DNA from: Emticicia sp.
Lineage (GTDB): Bacteria > Bacteroidota > Bacteroidia > Cytophagales > Spirosomataceae
Length of the DNA: 37,271 bases
Reading direction: 5' to 3'
NCBI GenBank assembly: GCA_023254245.1
Contig: JALQYE010000020.1
Coordinates: 1 to 37,271, forward strand
In this document: positions 27,027-35,378 of the stretch, in pieces
Layout of the letters: each line of letters opens with the position of its first letter
How positions within the stretch are numbered: the first letter of the stretch is position 1
The notes under the pieces: generated by a model
Databases searched by the model: none
Seen by the model: only the letters and a program-made list of their open reading frames with translations
Told to the model about the DNA's origin: nothing
Made by a program: the position numbers and the translations under genes

Positions 27027-28421
27027 TTAGTGTTTATAAACTTCCCAACCCATGTAATTGCTAAGAGCTTCTTCTAAAATCGAAGCAGTTTTTGAGGCAT
27101 TCATCACCACGTGATGCTCGAAACCATTGCGACAAACGAATTTCATTAGCCCTTGCAAATCATTGATTTGTGCAACGGCACGATTACCAAATGTAGTAAG
27201 TGGGTCGTTGGTCAATTCTCCTTCGCCAATGTATGCCTTGATAATTCCTTTGGGGTCATCGGTGCTGATTCTTCCGTAAGTGAGTGGCATGGCTGGTGTG
27301 CGGCCATCTAAGGCACCGTAGGTATTTTCTACGCCTACGCTTGTTCCGAGAATCGGAGCGTTTGAAATTTGAATATCGGGTAAGAACGATTTTGCCCAGT
27401 TGCCACAGTGAAACAATACACATTTTTCGGGGTCGTCGGCGTAGTTATTGTTCCAATCAACCAAGGCACTTGGCGAACCACTTGCCAACTGCATAGCATA
27501 CATACTGAGTGTTCCTGTAACATCTACTTCGCAAGCCGATGGTAACATATTTTCTGACATGATACTCATGCTTGTGCATACATTGCAACCATAATTTTGC
27601 TGAAGCGAGGTCCAACATTGAATGGCCGTAGCATCCAGAGCATTTTCTTCCATTATCTCTTTTAAAACCACATCGAGTTTGGCAATTTGAAGCATCGCTT
27701 CATTTGGAGTTTTGCCTTTAGAAGCATACGCATTGATTGACTCGATGTGTTGTTTTACCTTGGCATCATCGGCCATGAGCTTGTTGGCTCTACCCAAAAT
27801 TTCCGATAAATCGAATGTTGTTACGGTAATGCCATTGCGTTGAAGGATTTTTTCTGAATATCGTACGGTGTTGAATGCCCCAGGTCTTGCCCCAATGGCT
27901 CCGATTCTTACATTTTTTAAGCCTTTTACCACTCGGCATACGGCCACAAAGTCCATTAGGTCTTTCTGGAATTCGGCAGAAGATGGCAAGCTAACGTGCT
28001 GACTTGTAAGCGAATATTTGATGCCATATTGATAAAGATTATTACAAACCGAAATCTTACCACACCACGAATCACGACGATTGATGACATTCATTTTGCT
28101 TAGGTCGTCGGGGTAGGCTTGAATCAAAACAGGTACATTTAACCCCGAAAGTTTTAGTGTATCTGCCACCCCTTTTTCATCGCCGAAGTTGGGTAAAAGT
28201 ACCAAAACTCCCGCAATATCTTCACGGTGTTTTTTGAATAATTCGGCACATTTCTGAGCATCTTTAAAGGTTTCAACACCGCCCAGTTTTGAGTCAGTTG
28301 TTTCTAAAAGAATCGGTTTTAGATTCAATTTTGCAAAAACATCGATAATTTCGGTTCTTGCTTTCTCTACTAAACTATCTGGAAAAAAATCTCTGTTTCC
28401 GATGATTACGCCTAAGGTCAT
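27027..28421 (-). CDS. L-fucose/L-arabinose isomerase family sugar isomerase
   Basis: RIGAIGARPGAFNTVRYSEKIL, ATAIQCWTSLQQNYG, MLPSACEVDVTGTLSMYAMQLASG. Confidence 0.85.
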   Translation of the reverse strand: MTLGVIIGNRDFFPDSLVEKARTEIIDVFAKLNLKPILLETTDSKLGGVETFKDAQKCAELFKKHREDIAGVLVLLPNFGDEKGVADTLKLSGLNVPVLIQAYPDDLSKMNVINRRDSWCGKISVCNNLYQYGIKYSLTSQHVSLPSSAEFQKDLMDFVAVCRVVKGLKNVRIGAIGARPGAFNTVRYSEKILQRNGITVTTFDLSEILGRANKLMADDAKVKQHIESINAYASKGKTPNEAMLQIAKLDVVLKEIMEENALDATAIQCWTSLQQNYGCNVCTSMSIMSENMLPSACEVDVTGTLSMYAMQLASGSPSALVDWNNNYADDPEKCVLFHCGNWAKSFLPDIQISNAPILGTSVGVENTYGALDGRTPAMPLTYGRISTDDPKGIIKAYIGEGELTNDPLTTFGNRAVAQINDLQGLMKFVCRNGFEHHVVMNASKTASILEEALSNYMGWEVYKH

Positions 28422-28450
28422 TTTATTTATGATTTACGATTTATGAGTTA
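28422..28450. repeat. TTTATGATTTACGATTTATGAG repeat upstream of the isomerase gene
   Basis: Same TTTACGATTT unit as 18642 and 24487. Confidence 0.5.
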
Positions 28451-28504
28451 TAATTTTTCGGTTGGGTGATAGATAAGCATCATTTCCCGATTGTCTTTCA
28501 TAAA

Positions 28505-29311
28505 TCAAGCTATTATTACTTCAATTTCGTTATCTCTAAATACTTCTTTGTGTTTTTCTTCGATGCCCGAATCAGTAATGATATAATCAATCAGACCTAA
28601 GGCACCGAGGCTCGCCAAAGCACTTTTTCCAATTTTTGTGCTATCGGCTACTAAGTATGTTACTTCAGCAGCATCAATCATGGCCTTTTTTACTACTAAA
28701 TCACTAATTGATGGGTAAGTAAGGCCTGATTTTAGAGAAATTCCCGCCGTAGCCAAAAATAGTTTTTGTACGTTTAAACCCTTGAAGAAATCCGCAGCTT
28801 TTTGTCCTGTTAATGAAAGCGTAGGAGGCTTAAACTCTCCGCCTGTCATAATTACTTCAATGTTTAAACCCGTTCCCAGCATCAAAGCTATGTTTAGAGC
28901 ATTGGTAATTACGGTGAGGTTTTTTATACCCGAAGCCTTTATTTTTTTTGCAATTTCGGTGGTGGTACTTCCCGAGTCGAGAATAATTGTATCGCCGTCT
29001 TCGATAAACTCCATGCACTTTTGGGCAATCATTTCCTTTTTATCGAGGTTGTCTTGATGCACCAGCGAAAAACTCTTTACTTGGGCTTCAACGTTTTTTA
29101 GGTAAGCCCCGCCATGCTCTTTAATAATCAAGTCTTCGGCTTCGAGTTTTTCTAAATCTTGCCGAATCGTTACTTCGGTTACTTTAAAGAGGCGAGCCAA
29201 ATCGGCTACTTTTGCTGAGCCATCTTCCTTCAATAACTCTATAATTCTTTCTCTTCTCTGGTTGGGTAGCATGGTATATTTTTCAATGTTTAATGATTTG
29301 GCTTCAATCAA
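28505..29311 (-). CDS. DeoR/GlpR family transcriptional regulator
   Basis: NQRRERIIELLKEDGSAKVADLARLFKVTEVTIRQDLEKLEAEDLIIKEHGGAYL; DSGSTTTEIAKKI sugar-phosphate binding motif. Confidence 0.93.
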   Translation of the reverse strand: MIEAKSLNIEKYTMLPNQRRERIIELLKEDGSAKVADLARLFKVTEVTIRQDLEKLEAEDLIIKEHGGAYLKNVEAQVKSFSLVHQDNLDKKEMIAQKCMEFIEDGDTIILDSGSTTTEIAKKIKASGIKNLTVITNALNIALMLGTGLNIEVIMTGGEFKPPTLSLTGQKAADFFKGLNVQKLFLATAGISLKSGLTYPSISDLVVKKAMIDAAEVTYLVADSTKIGKSALASLGALGLIDYIITDSGIEEKHKEVFRDNEIEVIIA

Positions 29312-29335
29312 AAATCATTTTCTTGAAGCAAAGCT

Positions 29336-29371
29336 AAAAGAAAATAAACGAAATAAAAAGAAAATAAACGA
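29336..29371. promoter_or_regulatory. candidate DeoR-type operator: two direct copies of AAAAGAAAATAAACGA at 20-bp pitch
   Basis: Exact 16-bp repeats at 29336-29351 and 29356-29371 in the divergent regulator/esterase intergenic region. Confidence 0.6.
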
Positions 29372-29461
29372 TAATATTTGTTTGTTAATTTTTTGCTTTT
29401 ACTTTCGTGTTCAAAAATAAGTTAAATTATTTCTTTGAATAACACATTCAATCCTAAAAAT

Positions 29462-30646
29462 ATGAAAAAAGGTAGTTTTCTTTTACAAAAAATCAAAAAT
29501 GGGCTTTTGGGGGCTGCCATTCTTGTGACACCCTACTTGGCAGAGGCTCAACGTCGCCCGAGCAATATCAGCTCGCCTGAAGTATTACCCGACAATTCGG
29601 TCATTTTCAGAATCAAAGCCCCAAATGCTACAAAAGCACAAGTGGTTGGCACTTGGTCGAGAGGTTTTAAACCCAACGAAATGGTGAAGAAAGATTCTGT
29701 TTTTGAAGTAAAAGTTGGACCAATTCAATCGGATATGTACGAATACGACATCATTGTTGACGGATTGCCGATGCTCGACCCGCTCAATAAAACTGTAACT
29801 CGTGATGGAGCTTGGATACAAAGCCGTTTGATGGTACCAGGTGGATTGGGCGATATTATTGATGTTAAACCTGTTCCGCATGGCGATTTAAAAGCAGTTT
29901 GGTATGATTCGCCGACGGTTGGTACCGAACAAAGACGTATGTTTATTTACACGCCACCAGGCTATGATAAGAGTAATAAAAAATATCCTGTGATGTATCT
30001 ACTACATGGTGGTGGCGGCGATGAAGAAGGGTGGGTGAGCCGTGGCCGAGCGAATTACATTTTAGATAATTTGATTGCTGCCAAAAAAACCGAACCTATG
30101 ATAGTTGTCATTACGAATGGCGATGTAAACAACATTGGTGCTCCACTTGACCGCCCCGCAAATTTGCCTAAAAAAGATAATACAGGTATCGGAGCAATGG
30201 CTGCGGGAGTATTCGAGAAAAGTTTGGTAAAAGATGTAATTCCGTACATAGAAAGTAATTATCGAGTAATAGCCGATGCTGACCACCGAGCCGTAACAGG
30301 TTTTTCGATGGGAGGTTTTCATACGCAAAATATCACTAATGCAAACCCTACGATGTTTAAATACATTGGTGTGATGAGTATGGGGCTTTGGTCAGCCGCA
30401 AGAAATGACCCCAACTTTGATAAAACTGCTTATATCGCACAGTTAAAAGCTCTTCAAAAAGCTAATCCAAAAGTCTATTGGATTGGTATGGGAACCGATG
30501 ATTTTCTCTATAAAAGTTGTGTTGAATTAAGAAAAGTTTACGACGAAATCGGGTTCAAATATATTTACCGTGAAAACATCGGAAACCACGATTGGAACTC
30601 TTGGAGATTGTATTTATCAGAGTTTACTCCACTGTTATTTAAGTAA
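29462..30646 (+). CDS. secreted esterase with N-terminal E-set/CBM48-like domain (esterase D / feruloyl-esterase-like)
   Basis: Signal peptide, VIFRIKAPNATKAQVVGTW, YPVMYLLHGGGGDEEGW, AVTGFSMGGFHTQ nucleophile elbow. Confidence 0.88.
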   Translation: MKKGSFLLQKIKNGLLGAAILVTPYLAEAQRRPSNISSPEVLPDNSVIFRIKAPNATKAQVVGTWSRGFKPNEMVKKDSVFEVKVGPIQSDMYEYDIIVDGLPMLDPLNKTVTRDGAWIQSRLMVPGGLGDIIDVKPVPHGDLKAVWYDSPTVGTEQRRMFIYTPPGYDKSNKKYPVMYLLHGGGGDEEGWVSRGRANYILDNLIAAKKTEPMIVVITNGDVNNIGAPLDRPANLPKKDNTGIGAMAAGVFEKSLVKDVIPYIESNYRVIADADHRAVTGFSMGGFHTQNITNANPTMFKYIGVMSMGLWSAARNDPNFDKTAYIAQLKALQKANPKVYWIGMGTDDFLYKSCVELRKVYDEIGFKYIYRENIGNHDWNSWRLYLSEFTPLLFK

Positions 30647-30693
30647 GGTTTGGAAGGCCATTTTGAAGCCAGATTCATAAAGATTACTTGAAA

Positions 30694-31980
30694 ATGAGAA
30701 TCAATATCAACGTTTTTTATCGTATTTTTTGCTTTTTATTGCTATCGGCCTCGTTGGGTTTTTCTCAAAAAAAAGAAAAACCCCGAGTGCTGATAAGTAC
30801 CGATATTGGTGGCACTGACCCCGATGATTTTCAATCAATGATTCATTTATTGATGTATTCTGATTTATTCAAAATCGAGGGTTTGATTTCTTCTCCCTTT
30901 GGAAATGGCAAGAAACAAGATATACTTGATATGATTGCTCTTTATGAAAAAGACCGCCCTCAGCTCTTGAACAACTACAAAGAATTGGCTACTCCACAAG
31001 CCTTGCGTGAAGTTTGCAAGCAAGGTTCAAAGCCTTCTGCACCTTATGCGGGCTACTCAAAACCAACTGAAGGCTCAGACTGGATAATAACGTGTGCAAA
31101 AAAGCAATCGAAAGAGCCTCTTTGGGTGTTGGTTTGGGGTGGAATAGAAGATTTGGCTCAAGCCTTGCATGATGCACCCGAAATTGAGCAAAAGATACGT
31201 GTATTTTGGATTGGTGGCCCTAATAAAAAATGGAGTATTAATGCCTATTCATACATCGTTGAGCATCACCCAAACCTTTGGATAATAGAATCGAATGCCA
31301 CTTACCGAGGCTGGTTTATGGAAGATGAAAATGCTCCCAAAAACATGCACGATGCGGCCTATTATGAGAATTTTATCAAAGGTCATGGGGCCATGGGTAC
31401 TGATTTTATCAAATATTATAACGGGCACATCAAAATGGGAGATACCCCTTCGTTGGCTTATCTGATGAATGGAAAACCCAACGACCCTACGCAAGAGAGT
31501 TGGGGCGGACAGTATAAACCTATTGCGTACAGTTCAAGGCATATTTTTGAGAGAAATACCAGTAAATTAGATAGTTTTCCAGCCTACGGGGTTGTTGAGT
31601 GGAGATTTAAAGGCCCAGCTATTTCGATTCCTGCCGATTCAGCGTGCTTTACACTTGAAATTCAAAAGCAAGAATGGGCTGGTTATTATTTGGGCAATGG
31701 CATTTACGGAGTACGCTATTCTTCCAAAAAGCCAGAAGTAAGTTCATACATTGTTCACAGTAAAATTAAGGAGTTAGATGGGCAAAAGGGCGAATATACC
31801 AGCACCGCACCGTGGCCAAGCAAACCGAACAAAGATGACTATCAACTCGGGAAAAACTGGTATGGTGATTTGCCTAACCCAGAACTTTTTTTAGCCGACC
31901 AACAAGGAGCAAGAACAATCTCAAAACACAGACAAGCCTACCTTGCTGACTGGGCAAAACGTTGGGCTTTATTGAAATAA
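30694..31980 (+). CDS. secreted DUF1593 (nucleoside-hydrolase-like) protein, paralog 2 (short form)
   Basis: Signal peptide, STDIGGTDPDDFQSMIHLLMYS, LVWGGIEDLAQALHDAPEIEQKIRVFWIGG. Confidence 0.85.
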   Translation: MRININVFYRIFCFLLLSASLGFSQKKEKPRVLISTDIGGTDPDDFQSMIHLLMYSDLFKIEGLISSPFGNGKKQDILDMIALYEKDRPQLLNNYKELATPQALREVCKQGSKPSAPYAGYSKPTEGSDWIITCAKKQSKEPLWVLVWGGIEDLAQALHDAPEIEQKIRVFWIGGPNKKWSINAYSYIVEHHPNLWIIESNATYRGWFMEDENAPKNMHDAAYYENFIKGHGAMGTDFIKYYNGHIKMGDTPSLAYLMNGKPNDPTQESWGGQYKPIAYSSRHIFERNTSKLDSFPAYGVVEWRFKGPAISIPADSACFTLEIQKQEWAGYYLGNGIYGVRYSSKKPEVSSYIVHSKIKELDGQKGEYTSTAPWPSKPNKDDYQLGKNWYGDLPNPELFLADQQGARTISKHRQAYLADWAKRWALLK

Positions 31981-32010
31981 GAATAGTCAAAAAAACGTAA
32001 AACTACAACC

Positions 32011-33429
32011 ATGAAAAATTGTATCATTTCGCTATGTTCACTGGCATTACTACTGGTCAGTTCATCTCATACAACCGCACAGGAAAGTAAACCCCGTATA
32101 GTTGTATTGACTGATATCGAAAACGAACCCGATGATGCCATGTCGATGGTGAGGTTTTTGACATATTCTAACCAATTTGATATTGAAGGCTTAATTGCCA
32201 CTACTTCTATTCATCAGAAAAAGAAAGTTGCTTCGTGGCGAATCCGTGAAATTGTTAGTGCGTACGGGCAAGTACAAGCTAATCTATCAAAACACGAAGC
32301 TGGGTATCCAAGCACCGAGTCGCTGCTTTCACGTATAAAAGATGGACGACCAGATTTTGGCATGCAAGCTGTGGGTAAAGGCATGGATTCTGATGGCTCG
32401 GAATTGCTCATTAAAGCCATTGACCGTGCCGATAATCGCCCCGTTTGGGTATTAGTTTGGGGTGGGCCTAATTGTTTAGCTCAAGCCCTTTGGAAAGTAA
32501 AAAATACTCGTACTGCTCAAGAAATCGATAAATTTGTGGCAAAAATTAGAGTTTATACCATTTCGGACCAAGATGATAGTGGCCCTTGGATTAGAAAGAA
32601 TTTTCCGAAGCTATTTTATATCGCAAGTCCAGGCGTGCACGATTTAGGTGGTTACCATTACGCCACTTGGAGCGGCATCAGTGGCGATAAATTTCATGGG
32701 CGTTTTGCGGGCGGCAACTTCACTATCGTGAGTAATCCGTGGCTCGATAGCCACATTCGTAACAAAGGGCCATTAGGAAAACAATATCCGTTTGCTCCTT
32801 TTTTAATGGAGGGCGACTCGCCAAGTTTTATGTATTTAATCAATAATGGGCTTGGTAGTGCGGAGCATCCAGATTGGGGAAGTTGGGGCGGACGTTATGA
32901 ATTTTATCAGCCACGAACCGAAAAATGGTTTTCAGAACCTGAAACTCGCCCACTTTGGACGAATGCCGATGATGAAGTTTTTGGTATGGATAGTAGCTGG
33001 CATACCTCAAACCATGCTACGATTTGGCGATGGAGAGAAGCCTATCAGAATGATTTTGAAGCACGTATGGACTGGAGCATAAAGCCTTATGCAGAAACTA
33101 ATCATCCGCCCGTAGTAAAACTTAACGGACAAGCAGTTATCAAAGCAAGAGTAGGCGATAAAGTAAATTTGAGTGCTACAGCCACCGACCCCGACGGAAA
33201 TCAACTAAGTTATCAATGGTTTTATTATGGTGAAGTTGGAACATTTACGATTACTACGGGAAGAACTGGGAATCCACTAAAAGTTGAAGAGGCCGATAAA
33301 GCAAATGCGTGGTTTGTGGTTCCTAAAAAAGAACGACTCGGAACGATGCACTTCATTGTGGCCGTCACGGATAATGGTAAACCCGCTCTCACGCGTTACC
33401 AGCGAGTGATTGTTGAGGTAGAGCCTTGA
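32011..33429 (+). CDS. secreted DUF1593 (Sde182-like, nucleoside-hydrolase-like) protein, paralog 3
   Basis: Signal peptide, [38 protein letters not shown]-terminal Ig-like [20 protein letters not shown]. Confidence 0.88.
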   Translation: MKNCIISLCSLALLLVSSSHTTAQESKPRIVVLTDIENEPDDAMSMVRFLTYSNQFDIEGLIATTSIHQKKKVASWRIREIVSAYGQVQANLSKHEAGYPSTESLLSRIKDGRPDFGMQAVGKGMDSDGSELLIKAIDRADNRPVWVLVWGGPNCLAQALWKVKNTRTAQEIDKFVAKIRVYTISDQDDSGPWIRKNFPKLFYIASPGVHDLGGYHYATWSGISGDKFHGRFAGGNFTIVSNPWLDSHIRNKGPLGKQYPFAPFLMEGDSPSFMYLINNGLGSAEHPDWGSWGGRYEFYQPRTEKWFSEPETRPLWTNADDEVFGMDSSWHTSNHATIWRWREAYQNDFEARMDWSIKPYAETNHPPVVKLNGQAVIKARVGDKVNLSATATDPDGNQLSYQWFYYGEVGTFTITTGRTGNPLKVEEADKANAWFVVPKKERLGTMHFIVAVTDNGKPALTRYQRVIVEVEP

Positions 33430-33436
33430 TGATACG

Positions 33437-33473
33437 TTAAGGAAGCCTTCGTTCAGTCCGAAGGCTTCCTTAA
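33437..33473. terminator. bidirectional terminator between convergent DUF1593 and GMC genes
   Basis: TTAAGGAAGCCTTCG-N7-CGAAGGCTTCCTTAA. Confidence 0.75.
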
Positions 33474-33480
33474 AATACTC

Positions 33481-35196
33481 CTATAAATTCTTCTTTTTCA
33501 ATTCACTAACTGCAAAATTGGCTGCACGAGCAGTAAGTGCCATGAAAGTAAGCGATGGATTCTGATTTCCTATAGAGGTCATGCAAGCACCGTCGGTAAC
33601 GAATACATTTTTGCACGTATGTAGCTGATTCCACTCATTCAGTAGTGAGGTTTTTGGGTCTTTGCCCATTCTTACGCCACCCATCTCATGAATATCTAAG
33701 CCTGGGTTTTGCTTACTATCAAACATATTGATGTTTTTACAACCTGCTTTTTCGAGCATTTCTGAGGCTTGCACATGAAAATCTTTCATCATTTTGTGGT
33801 CGTTTTCATCATATCCAATCGAAGTAATGAGCTGAGGCACGCCCCACGCATCAGTTTTGTCTTTACTTAGGCGTACATGATTTTCTTTTTTCGGAATCGT
33901 CTCGCCTTGCATCTGTATATACACGCCCCAAGTATCACCTGGGTTGGTTAAACTTTCCTTAAAATCAGCTCCAAACGCTTCGGGTTGCGAGCCACGTTGC
34001 CAAGAGCCACGCCCTGCCGAAAATGCCACCATATACCCGCGTTGAAAATTGGTTTCTTGTTTCTCCACATTTCTAAACGAAGGCATAAATGCTGAAGTCG
34101 GTCGGCGGCCGTAGTAATATTTATCGGTATAGCCCTCAAAAGTAGCTCCGCCCTGCCCACGATACTGATGAAAAGCAATATACTGCCCCAAAACGCCACT
34201 ATCATTGCCAAGTCCATTCGGGAAACGATTAGAAGTGGAATTTAATAAAATCAAATTAGAATTAAGAGCCGCCGCATTGACAAAAATGATTCGGGCTTTA
34301 TACTCGATTACCTCTTTGGTGTTTGTGTCAATTACCTGCACGCCCGAAGCTTTCCCCGCCTTTTCATCATAAATAATCGAATGGACAACTGAATTGGGTC
34401 GAATGGTAAGTTTTCCAGTTTTAGCTGCCCACGGTAGGGTAGAAGAGTTTGAGCTAAAATATCCACCAAACGGACAACCACGCTCACACAAACTACGAGC
34501 TTGACATTGCCCACGGCCTTGTTTTGCGTGAATCTCGTTGGGCTTGGTCAGATGGGCACATCGACCGATAATCACTTGGCGGTCTTGGTAGTTTTTCTTT
34601 ACCGCCGACTGAATGTGTTTCTCCACACAGTTCAACTCCCAAGCGGGCAAAAAATCACCATCGGGCAGGTTTTTGATGTTATCTTTATTGCCCGAAATTC
34701 CTGCAAAACGCTCTACATGGCTGTACCATGGAGCAATATCTTTATATCTGATTGGCCAATCTACCGCAAAACCATCACGGGCAGGGGCTTCAAATTCGTA
34801 TTCACTCCAACGCTGGGTTTGTCTGGCCCAAAGTAACGACTTCCCACCAACTTGATAGCCACGAATCCAATCGAAAGGTTTTTCTTGTATGTAAGGGTGT
34901 TGTTCGTCTTTTACAAAAAAGTGCTGAGTAGCTTCTGAGTAAGCGTAGCAACGATTCACGATGGGGTTTTTCTGTAAATCTTCTTTGGTATCTCGTAGTC
35001 GATGCTCAAACTCCCAAATATTGGTCATGGCGGTTGGGTAGTCTTTTACGTGTTCTACCATTCCGCCACGCTCCAAAACTAATGTTTTTAGTCCTTTTTC
35101 ACAGAGTTCTTTGGCAGCCCAGCCTCCGCTGATGCCCGAGCCTATCACGATTGCATCATAAGTTGTGTTTTTGTCGGCGTCGATATTGAAATTCAT
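33481..35196 (-). CDS. GMC-family FAD oxidoreductase (gluconate/glucose dehydrogenase alpha-subunit type)
   Basis: YDAIVIGSGISGGWAAKELCEKGLKTLVLERGG, HEMGGVRMGKDPKTSLL, GNQNPSLTFMALTARAA; likely start at internal Met (35196). Confidence 0.9.
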   Translation of the reverse strand: MNFNIDADKNTTYDAIVIGSGISGGWAAKELCEKGLKTLVLERGGMVEHVKDYPTAMTNIWEFEHRLRDTKEDLQKNPIVNRCYAYSEATQHFFVKDEQHPYIQEKPFDWIRGYQVGGKSLLWARQTQRWSEYEFEAPARDGFAVDWPIRYKDIAPWYSHVERFAGISGNKDNIKNLPDGDFLPAWELNCVEKHIQSAVKKNYQDRQVIIGRCAHLTKPNEIHAKQGRGQCQARSLCERGCPFGGYFSSNSSTLPWAAKTGKLTIRPNSVVHSIIYDEKAGKASGVQVIDTNTKEVIEYKARIIFVNAAALNSNLILLNSTSNRFPNGLGNDSGVLGQYIAFHQYRGQGGATFEGYTDKYYYGRRPTSAFMPSFRNVEKQETNFQRGYMVAFSAGRGSWQRGSQPEAFGADFKESLTNPGDTWGVYIQMQGETIPKKENHVRLSKDKTDAWGVPQLITSIGYDENDHKMMKDFHVQASEMLEKAGCKNINMFDSKQNPGLDIHEMGGVRMGKDPKTSLLNEWNQLHTCKNVFVTDGACMTSIGNQNPSLTFMALTARAANFAVSELKKKNL

Positions 35197-35378
35197 AGTT
35201 TTGTTAAGTTGAAGAATAACAAATATAAATAAATTTGCCATACAAGGTATAAATTCTTAATACAGATACTTTGGCTTTACTAAGAGACTACTTCTTTTGC
35301 TTTAAAAAATCGGGTATTAATGGATATTTTCTCCTAAATTTGGGCTAAATTTTACAAACATTTAGCAAGAATAGAAAC

